DNA of 20,003 nucleotides from Streptosporangiaceae bacterium (lineage in GTDB: Bacteria > Actinomycetota > Actinomycetes > Streptosporangiales > Streptosporangiaceae). How positions within the stretch are numbered: position 1 is the first letter of the stretch; every line of letters begins with the position of its first letter. This document shows positions 13,872-20,003 of this stretch, piece by piece. Both the position numbers and the translations under genes were made by a program. The stretch covers positions 1 through 20,003 of the forward strand of contig JAICWX010000153.1 of assembly GCA_025934635.1 (NCBI GenBank), read 5' to 3'. Under the pieces are notes generated by a model. That model searched no databases and was not told the origin of the DNA. It was given only the letters and a program-made list of their open reading frames with translations.

Positions 13872-15089
13872 TCACTGGCCGCTGGTGCCGACCCGGGCCT
13901 GCTCCAGCCGCACCGGGAGGGACTCCAGGCCGTGGATGAGCGTGCTCGGCCGCCAGCGCAGTGACTCCGGCGGCACGGCCAGCTCCAGCCGGGCGAACCG
14001 GCCCAGCAGGCCGGTGAAGGCGATCTCCGCCTCGAGCCGCGCCAGCGGCGCGCCGACGCAGTAGTGGATGCCGTGCCCGAACGCCAGGTGCCCGGAACTG
14101 TCCCGTCCCAGGTCCAGTCCTTCCGGGTCGCCGAACCGGGCCGCGTCCCGGTTCGCGCCGCTCAGCGCGATGAACACCGGGTCGCCGCGGCCGATGCGCA
14201 CGCCGCCAAGGTCGACCGGCTCGGCCGCGCACCGGAACGTCGTGTGGCTGACCGGCGCCACGTACCGCAGCAGTTCCTCCACCGCGCCGCCGATCAGCCC
14301 GGGATCGGCGCGGAGCCGCGCCAGCTCGGCCGGGTTGCGGAGCAGCGCCAGCACGCCGCTGGCGATCAGGTTGACCGTGGTCTCGTGCCCGGCCACGAGC
14401 AGCAGGAACGCCATCGACACGAGCTCGTCCTCGCTCAGGCTGTCCTGGAGGTCCCGCGCCGCGATCAGCGCCGACAGCAGGTCGTCGGTCGGCTCACGCC
14501 GCTTGTCCGCCAGCAGCGCCCGGAAGAAGCCGACCATCGCGGTGGCATGGGCGAACATCAGGTCAGGCGGCGCGGTGTTGGACACGACGGTGGTTGACCA
14601 TTCGCGGAAATCCTCACGTGCCTCGGTCGGCACGCCCAGCAGCTCGCAGATCACCGTGATCGGCAGCGGAAACGCGAACGAGGCGAGCAGGTCGACCTCG
14701 GACCCGGCCGGGATGTCGTCGAGCAGCCCGGCCGTGATCGCGGTGATCCGGGGCCGGAGCCGCTCGACGTGGCGCGCGGTGAAGGCCTTGTTCACCAGGC
14801 GGCGGAGCCGCCCGTGGTCCGGCGGGTCGCTGTTGAGCATGTGACGCTCGAGGATGCTGAAGACCGAGTCAGGTCCGGGGGCCCAGCCCGGCATGCTCTT
14901 GCGCAGCCGCGGGTCGGCCAGCGCGGCCCGCGCCTCGGCGTACCCGGTGATCAGCCACACCCGCGTATCGCCGCCCGGCAGCACCACCGGCGTGACCGGG
15001 CGCTGCGCCCGCAGCCGGGCGTGCACCGAGTAGGGATCGGAGTAGTACTCGTCGCCGAGATGCTCGACCGTCAGTTCCCGCGTGGACAT
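13872..15089 (-). CDS. Cytochrome P450
   Basis: A 405-residue soluble bacterial P450 in the style of the CYP105/CYP107 clans. The I-helix oxygen-activation motif AGHETT starts at 233, the ExxR pair is Glu272-Arg275, and the heme-thiolate loop is FGHGIHYCVGAPLARLE with Cys344. The length is normal and no membrane anchor is present, so it needs external ferredoxin and reductase, neither of which is in the window. The ATG at 15089 has GAGGGG five bases upstream; a second ATG at 15093 is out of frame. It lies 42 bp after the MMPL gene and 21 bp before the MBL gene, all on one strand. Substrate oxidation in specialised metabolism or catabolism is likely; the substrate is unknown. Confidence 0.95.
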   Translation of the reverse strand: MSTRELTVEHLGDEYYSDPYSVHARLRAQRPVTPVVLPGGDTRVWLITGYAEARAALADPRLRKSMPGWAPGPDSVFSILERHMLNSDPPDHGRLRRLVNKAFTARHVERLRPRITAITAGLLDDIPAGSEVDLLASFAFPLPITVICELLGVPTEAREDFREWSTTVVSNTAPPDLMFAHATAMVGFFRALLADKRREPTDDLLSALIAARDLQDSLSEDELVSMAFLLLVAGHETTVNLIASGVLALLRNPAELARLRADPGLIGGAVEELLRYVAPVSHTTFRCAAEPVDLGGVRIGRGDPVFIALSGANRDAARFGDPEGLDLGRDSSGHLAFGHGIHYCVGAPLARLEAEIAFTGLLGRFARLELAVPPESLRWRPSTLIHGLESLPVRLEQARVGTSGQ

Positions 15090-15131
15090 GCATGCCCCTC
15101 GTAAGCTCAGCGAGCCCCGTAACCCCCGTAG

Positions 15132-17498
15132 CTACGGCACCCTCGAGGCCAGCTTAAGTAATAACTCAAGACCTGGCAACGGAGTTTCCCGGCCGCCCGC
15201 CGGGACGGCGGCGGGCCGCGCCCGGCCCAGCGCGGACGGCCACCAGTTCCACCGGCCGATCAGCACCACCGCGGCCGGCACGAGCAGGGTCCTGACCAGG
15301 AACGTGTCCATCAGCACGCCCAGCGCGAGGCCCACGCCGACGTTCACGATCGTCCGGACGTTCTGCGCCCCGGCGCTGCCGGAACCCACGATCGCCAGCA
15401 CCCCGAATGTCCCCGCCAGCACCAGCCCGGCCGAGGTCACCGTGCTCCCGGTCACGCTGAGCGCCCGCCCCACCGCCTCGCGCAGCGGGAGCCGCTGAGC
15501 TTCTTCCCTGATGCGCGTCATGACCAGGATGTTGTAGTCCTCGCCGAGCGCCAGCAGGAAGACGAAGAGCAGGAACGGCAAGATGAAGGTCAGCCCGGGC
15601 TGCCCGGCGGCCTTCATGAACACCAGGACGGTCAGCCCCAGGGCCGAGAAATACGACAGCACCACCGACGCGATCAGGTACAGCGGCGCGACCAGCGAGC
15701 GCATCACCAGCGCGAGCAGCACCGCGATGACCGCGATGGCGATCGGGATGACGGTGCGCAGGTCGCCGTTGGACAGCTGGGCGACGTCGCTGGTGAACGC
15801 CGCCTGCCCGGTGACCCCGGAGGCGGCGGCCCCGGCCGCCCGCGCCGCGCGGGCGGCCGCGGCCCGGACGGCGGGCACCGCCTGCGCCGCCGCGGTGGTC
15901 GTCGCGCCGCCCGCCGACAGCGCGGTCGCGAACGAGATCGTGCGCCCGTCGGCGCTCACGTAGGAGCCGCTCGCCCGGTAGGACTCGAACGCGGCCAGCC
16001 GCGCGGGCGGGACGCGGACCGAGGCCGCGATGGCCCGCGGCGGGCCGTAGGCGGCGTACAGCGCGGCGTACTGGGCCGTGGTCAGCGCCGTGCCGTTCGC
16101 GTTCAGCGGCCCGGACACCGAGGTGAAGACGGGGTCCGCGGCGAGTTGCCGCTCCGCCGCGGCCACGGCGCCCGCGGCGGTCCAGGCGGGCTGCCGCAGG
16201 CGCAGCACGACGACCGTCGGGTTGGCCGCCGTCTGCGGGAAGTGCCGGGTCAGCAGCGCGTTGCCGGCGGCCGAATCGCTCCCGGCCGGCCCGGTCGCCG
16301 GGCCGCCGAGCCCCGCGGCCAGGTAACCGGCCGAGGCCACCGCGAGCGCGCCGAACACCGCCAGGCCGATGACCAGCGTGGCCAGCGGCCGCCGCACGAT
16401 CCGCGAGCAGGCCGGTCCCCACCACCCGGCCCGCCCGGCACCGGGCCGTACCGAGGACGGCCAGAACGCCGCCGGCCCGCAGATCGCGAGCAGCGCGGGC
16501 AGCAGGGTGAGCCCGGCCACCAGCATCAGGGCGATGGCGATGGCCAGCGGCGCCGCCAGCCCGGAGTACAGGCTGAAGGACGCGGTGGCCAGCGAGAGCA
16601 GCGCGGCGATGAGAACGCCGGCCGAGAACGTGATCGTCTCGCCGACCCGCCCCACCGAGAACACGATCGCCTCGGTGCACGACCGCCCCGCTCGCATTTC
16701 CTCCCGCACCCGGAACATCAGGAACAGGGCGTAGTCGGTGCCCGCGCCGAGCACCAGCACGATCAGCAGCAGCGAGGCGATCTGCGACACGCCCAGGCCG
16801 TGCACCGCGGCCTCGGCGGTCAGCCGCTCGGCGGCCAGCACCACCGCGACCGCGGGCAGCACCGCGATCAGCGGCGCCAGCGCGGACCGGAACACCGCGA
16901 CGAGCAGCGCGATCACGAAGATGACGGAGAACCACTGCACCTGGCCGCCGGTCCGGCCCGAGGTGGCGTTGGTGTCCACCCGGGTGGCGACGGTGCCCGC
17001 CGTGTGCACCGCCAGGCCGCCGGGCGGCCGCGCCGCGCGGATGGCGTCGCGCACCCCGGCCACCAGCGTGGCCTGCTGGGCGGTGGCCAGGCCGCCGGAC
17101 TGGGCCAGGCCGGCCAGCACGGTCAGCTGGCCGGCCTGCCCGTCGGCCGACTGGCCGGCGTCCCGCACCGCGACGACCCGGGCCACCCGCGACAGCGAGC
17201 CCGCCAGCCGCGCCACGAACGTCCCGTCCGCCTGGGAAAGCGGTCCGCCGGCACGGGCGGCCACCACCGTGACCGCGGTCAGCGTGGCGCCCTGCAGCGG
17301 GGAAGCGAGCCGGGCCGCCTGCTCGCTGGGCGCGCTGGATGGCAGGAACGAGGTGTTGTCGCTCTGCGTCACGCTCGACAGCGACGGCAGCAGCACCATG
17401 GCCGCGGCCGCGCCGGCCACCCAGGCCAGCACGATGGCCCAGCGGAAGCGGACGGCCAGCCGCCCGGCCGCGGTGAAGAAGGTACCCACGAAGGCCAT
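15132..17498 (-). CDS. MMPL-family (RND-type) membrane transporter
   Basis: A 788-residue protein with the duplicated MMPL layout. One helix (about 17-37) is followed by a large extracytoplasmic loop. A five-helix block follows, with GTDYALFLMFRVREEM, then a second loop and a second five-helix block with GEDYNILVMTRIREEA. The Asp-Tyr pairs in these helices are the usual proton-relay residues. Such proteins export lipids or specialised metabolites using proton motive force. The C-terminus is short (GRETPLPGLELLLKLASRVP). A CCGTAGCTACGG palindrome (15126-15137) covers the stop codon. The gene heads a same-strand run with the P450 and MBL genes and is divergent from uvrC over 43 bp; its RBS is weak. 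Confidence 0.93.
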   Translation of the reverse strand: MAFVGTFFTAAGRLAVRFRWAIVLAWVAGAAAAMVLLPSLSSVTQSDNTSFLPSSAPSEQAARLASPLQGATLTAVTVVAARAGGPLSQADGTFVARLAGSLSRVARVVAVRDAGQSADGQAGQLTVLAGLAQSGGLATAQQATLVAGVRDAIRAARPPGGLAVHTAGTVATRVDTNATSGRTGGQVQWFSVIFVIALLVAVFRSALAPLIAVLPAVAVVLAAERLTAEAAVHGLGVSQIASLLLIVLVLGAGTDYALFLMFRVREEMRAGRSCTEAIVFSVGRVGETITFSAGVLIAALLSLATASFSLYSGLAAPLAIAIALMLVAGLTLLPALLAICGPAAFWPSSVRPGAGRAGWWGPACSRIVRRPLATLVIGLAVFGALAVASAGYLAAGLGGPATGPAGSDSAAGNALLTRHFPQTAANPTVVVLRLRQPAWTAAGAVAAAERQLAADPVFTSVSGPLNANGTALTTAQYAALYAAYGPPRAIAASVRVPPARLAAFESYRASGSYVSADGRTISFATALSAGGATTTAAAQAVPAVRAAAARAARAAGAAASGVTGQAAFTSDVAQLSNGDLRTVIPIAIAVIAVLLALVMRSLVAPLYLIASVVLSYFSALGLTVLVFMKAAGQPGLTFILPFLLFVFLLALGEDYNILVMTRIREEAQRLPLREAVGRALSVTGSTVTSAGLVLAGTFGVLAIVGSGSAGAQNVRTIVNVGVGLALGVLMDTFLVRTLLVPAAVVLIGRWNWWPSALGRARPAAVPAGGRETPLPGLELLLKLASRVP

Positions 17499-17541
17499 CG
17501 TGGCCGGCCGAAGGCCGCTCGCGGGAGCCTAAGATTGCACC
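17499..17541. promoter_or_regulatory. Short divergent promoter region MMPL/uvrC
   Basis: Only 43 bp separate the two starts. TAAGAT (17530-17535) is a plausible -10 for uvrC; with the usual spacing, transcription would begin at the GTG itself (17542), implying a leaderless uvrC mRNA. GGGAG (17523-17527) is too far upstream of the GTG to act as a good RBS. No clear -35 is seen. Confidence 0.4.
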
Positions 17542-19548
17542 GTGGCAGATCCGCTGGGCTTCCGGCCGGCGCCGGGCGAGATCCCCGAATCCCCCGGGGT
17601 CTACAGATTCCGCGACCAGCGCGGCCGGGTCATCTACGTCGGCAAGGCAAAGTCGCTCCGGCAGCGGCTCAATCAGTACTTCGCCGACTTCGCCGGCCTG
17701 CACCCGCGGACCCAGATGATGCTCACCACGGCGGCCGGCGTCGAGTGGACCGTAGTCGGCACCGAGGTCGAGGCGCTGCAGCTCGAATACTCCTGGATCA
17801 AGGAGTACGACCCCCGGTTCAACATCAAGTACCGGGACGACAAGAGCTACCCCTACCTGGCCGTGACCATGAGCGACGAGTACCCGCGGGTCATGGTCAT
17901 GCGCGGCGCCAAGCGCAAGGGCACCAGGTACTTCGGCCCGTACAGCCACGCCTGGGCCATCCGCGACACGGTGGACACGCTGCTCCGGGTCTTCCCGGTG
18001 CGCACCTGCTCGGCCGGGGTGTTCAAGCGGTCCGGCCAGATCGGCCGCCCGTGCCTGCTCGGCTACATCGGCAAGTGCTCCGCGCCGTGCGTCAAGCGGG
18101 TCAGCGCCGAGGAGCACCGGCGCCTGGCCGAGGACTTCTGCGACTTCATGGCCGGGCAGACCAGCCGGTTCGCCGGCCGGCTCGAGGCCGAGATGAAGCA
18201 GGCCGCGCGGGAGGAGGAGTTCGAGCGGGCCGCCCGGCTCCGCGACGACCTGCGGGCCCTGGAACGCGCGATCGAGAAGCAGGCGGTGGTGCTCGGCGAC
18301 GGCACCGACTGCGACGTGATCGCGCTGGCCGAGGATCAGCTCGAGGCGGCCGTCCAGGTCTTCTACGTGCGCGGCGGCCGGGTCCGCGGGCAGCGCGGCT
18401 GGGTCCTGGACAAGATCGAGGAGGTCACCCCGGCGGGCCTGGTGGAGCAGTTCCTCGGCCAGGTCTACGCGGACAGCCCGGCCGGGGCCGAGGCGGTCAA
18501 CGCCGGCATCCCGCGGGAGGTCCTGGTCCCCGAGCTGCCGCCGGACCCGGCCACCATGACCGAGTGGCTGGCCGGCCGCCGCGGCGGCCCGGTCAGCCTG
18601 CGGGTGCCGCGCCGCGGGGACAAGAAGGCCCTGCTGGAGACCGTGGCCAGGAACGCCGGGCAGTCGCTCGCGCTGCACAAGACCCGGCGGGCCAGCGACC
18701 TGACCACCCGGAGCAAGGCCCTCAGCGAGATCCAGGAGGCCCTGGACCTGGACGACGCGCCGCTGCGGATCGAGTGCTACGACGTGTCGAACCTGCAGGG
18801 CACGCACGTGGTCGCGTCGATGGTCGTGTTCGAGGACGGCCTGGTGCGCAAGAGCGAGTACCGCCGGTTCGCGATCAAGGGCACCGGCGGCACCGACGAC
18901 ATCTCCTCCATCTACGAGGTGATCACCCGGCGGTTCCGCCGCTACCTGGCCGAGCGGGAGAAGACGGGCGAGCTCGACACCCTGGGCGACCCCGATCCGG
19001 AAGAAGAGCAAGATCAAGATCTTCCGGCCGAACGACATGGGCTCGACGCCCCGAAGAAGAAATTCGCCTACCCGCCGAACCTGGTCGTCGTCGACGGCGG
19101 TCCCTTGCAGGCCGACGCGGCCGCCCGGGCCCTGGCCGAGCTCGGCATCGACGACGTCGCCGTCTGCGGGCTGGCCAAGCGCCTGGAGGAAGTCTGGCGC
19201 CCGGGCGAGGAGTACCCGGTCATCTTGCCCCGCAGCAGCGAGGGGCTCTACCTGCTGCAGCGGGTGCGGGACGAGGCACACCGGTTCGCGATCACCTACC
19301 ACCGGCAGAAGCGCGGCAAGGCCGCCACGAGCAGCGCGCTCGACGACGTGCCCGGACTCGGCCCGGCCCGGCGCCAGGCCCTGCTCAAGGCGTTCGGCTC
19401 GGTCCGCAAGCTCACCGCGGCCAGCGTGGAGGACATCGCGGCCGTGCCGGGCATCGGCCCCCGGCTGGCCGCCACCGTCTCGGCCGCACTGGGTTCGAAT
19501 CAAGCACCGGGTACCAACCAGGCGGGGGAAAATCATGAGGGCAGCTGA
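17542..19548 (+). CDS. uvrC: UvrABC system protein C (excinuclease subunit C)
   Basis: UvrC makes both incisions in nucleotide excision repair after UvrA/UvrB mark DNA damage. The 668-residue protein has the full set of domains. The GIY-YIG nuclease is at about 11-90 ([21 protein letters not shown]). The Cys-rich zone includes [17 protein letters not shown] and GKCSAPC. A UVR helical domain lies near 210-245. The RNase H-like nuclease includes [21 protein letters not shown] and [11 protein letters not shown], and two HhH motifs are near the end ([23 protein letters not shown]). An acidic linker ([11 protein letters not shown]) interrupts the nuclease half. The C-terminal tail overlaps the rapZ start by 14 bp. 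GTG is chosen because the protein starts right before the GIY-YIG domain. Confidence 0.98.
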   Translation: MADPLGFRPAPGEIPESPGVYRFRDQRGRVIYVGKAKSLRQRLNQYFADFAGLHPRTQMMLTTAAGVEWTVVGTEVEALQLEYSWIKEYDPRFNIKYRDDKSYPYLAVTMSDEYPRVMVMRGAKRKGTRYFGPYSHAWAIRDTVDTLLRVFPVRTCSAGVFKRSGQIGRPCLLGYIGKCSAPCVKRVSAEEHRRLAEDFCDFMAGQTSRFAGRLEAEMKQAAREEEFERAARLRDDLRALERAIEKQAVVLGDGTDCDVIALAEDQLEAAVQVFYVRGGRVRGQRGWVLDKIEEVTPAGLVEQFLGQVYADSPAGAEAVNAGIPREVLVPELPPDPATMTEWLAGRRGGPVSLRVPRRGDKKALLETVARNAGQSLALHKTRRASDLTTRSKALSEIQEALDLDDAPLRIECYDVSNLQGTHVVASMVVFEDGLVRKSEYRRFAIKGTGGTDDISSIYEVITRRFRRYLAEREKTGELDTLGDPDPEEEQDQDLPAERHGLDAPKKKFAYPPNLVVVDGGPLQADAAARALAELGIDDVAVCGLAKRLEEVWRPGEEYPVILPRSSEGLYLLQRVRDEAHRFAITYHRQKRGKAATSSALDDVPGLGPARRQALLKAFGSVRKLTAASVEDIAAVPGIGPRLAATVSAALGSNQAPGTNQAGENHEGS

Positions 19549-20003
19549 CGACATGGCGGACATCGTCGTCATCACCGGCCTGTCCGGCGCGGGCCGGTCG
19601 ACCGCGGCCAAGTCCCTCGAGGACCTGGGCTGGTTCGTGGTGGACAACCTGCCGCCCGGCCTGCTGCCCACGATGGTGGACCTCGCCGCCCGGTCCAACG
19701 GCGCGGTCAGCCGGATGGCCGCGGTGGTCGACGTGCGCAGCCGCGCGTTCAGCACCGACCTGAAGTCGGCCATCAGCGACCTCGGCGCGCGCGGCGCCAC
19801 CGCCCGGGTGGTGTACCTCGAGGCGGCCGAGGACACCCTGGTCCGCCGGTTCGACAGCGAGCGGCGGCCGCACCCGCTGCAGGGCAACGGCCGGGTCACC
19901 GACGGGATCGCGGCCGAGCGCGAGCTGCTCCGCGAGGCGCGCGGCGACGCCGACCTGGTGCTCGACACGACCCGGCTCAACGTGCACGAGCTGCGGGCCA
20001 GGA
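19535..20003 (+). CDS. rapZ: RNase adapter / nucleotide-binding protein RapZ (YvcJ family), 3' end outside window
   Basis: The first 156 codons of a RapZ/YvcJ P-loop protein are present. The P-loop reads [20 protein letters not shown]; the usual Walker Lys is Arg here, which I recall as normal for actinobacterial members. [16 protein letters not shown] and [22 protein letters not shown] are further family blocks. The ATG at 19535 has GGGGGA about seven bases upstream, inside the end of uvrC, and overlaps that gene, so translation is coupled. An internal ATG at 19553 is an alternative start. The uvrC-rapZ-whiA order is common in Actinobacteria, so whiA probably follows outside the window. In E. 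coli RapZ controls glmZ/GlmS; the actinobacterial role is less clear. Confidence 0.95.
   Translation, partial: MRAADDMADIVVITGLSGAGRSTAAKSLEDLGWFVVDNLPPGLLPTMVDLAARSNGAVSRMAAVVDVRSRAFSTDLKSAISDLGARGATARVVYLEAAEDTLVRRFDSERRPHPLQGNGRVTDGIAAERELLREARGDADLVLDTTRLNVHELRAR

Noticed and set aside
18997..19027. CCGGAAGA / TCTTCCGG inverted repeat inside uvrC
   Set aside because: It encodes the acidic linker of UvrC in a variable part of the protein; a regulatory role has no further support.
19491..19502. GGGTTCGAATC, which resembles a tRNA T-loop or an integrase attachment core
   Set aside because: The flanking bases do not form a T-stem, no acceptor or anticodon arm is found, and the site is inside the C-terminal coding region of uvrC.
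16146..19538. A plus-strand open frame of 1130 codons over the MMPL gene and uvrC
   Set aside because: It is antisense to MMPL and shifted relative to uvrC. No domain is recognisable and the composition is that of a shadow frame.
15166..19980. A minus-strand open frame of 1604 codons across uvrC and the MMPL gene
   Set aside because: It lies antisense to uvrC and out of frame within the MMPL gene, with repetitive His/Arg/Gly/Ala content. Long stop-free shadows are expected at this GC content.
1..20003. CRISPR arrays, insertion sequences, tRNA or rRNA genes, prophage genes
   Set aside because: No direct-repeat array, transposase, integrase, cloverleaf or rRNA-like segment was recognised on either strand.

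Overview
The window is very GC-rich, with strong third-position G/C bias. It carries many families typical of high-GC Gram-positive bacteria: a uvrC-rapZ gene pair, an MMPL transporter, a P450, a DUF488 protein and Clp-N/HTH gene pairs. It is most likely a filamentous or soil actinomycete (Actinomycetota). The order cannot be fixed from the sequence; a Streptosporangiales-like lineage is a guess.

Layout. The left edge holds the C-terminal half of gcvP (glycine cleavage P-protein, + strand). It converges on a cupin gene (- strand) that is preceded by an AT-rich control region. At 2289-3149 a two-gene minus-strand module encodes a 73-residue HTH protein and a stand-alone Clp N-domain protein; its promoter is built from two 16-bp palindromes. 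At 3297-6054 a plus-strand operon encodes a ferric-reductase/NOX-like flavocytochrome, an exported FMN-binding-domain protein and the flavinyltransferase ApbE. A DUF488 gene converges on it. At 6600-8640 two EamA-type exporters face each other tail to tail. The first has a structured leader; the second is divergent from a LysR regulator (8709-9563). At 9576-10567 lies a second HTH/Clp-N module, paralogous to the first, with the same promoter-operator geometry but a different operator sequence. Then come an SDR-type NAD-dependent protein (- strand), an eight-helix membrane protein with a Trp-rich N-terminal module (+ strand), a minus-strand set MMPL transporter / P450 / MBL hydrolase, and finally uvrC with the start of rapZ (+ strand).

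How the genes work together. The flavocytochrome, FMN-binding protein and ApbE form a plausible route for electrons from NAD(P)H across the membrane to a covalently flavinylated outer protein. The MMPL/P450/MBL set looks like a small modify-and-export unit. The most unusual content is the pair of HTH/Clp-N modules. Each has an HTH protein of exactly 73 residues, followed by a Clp N-domain protein without any ATPase. Each has two 16-bp palindromes with centres exactly 27 bp apart, which contain the -35 and -10 boxes of an apparently leaderless promoter. They look like two insulated autoregulatory circuits that could sense ligands of the Clp N-domain.

A second point concerns sequence quality or decay. 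Both EamA genes lack a stop where their conserved domains end, and one missing base between 7733 and 7754 would explain both losses at once.
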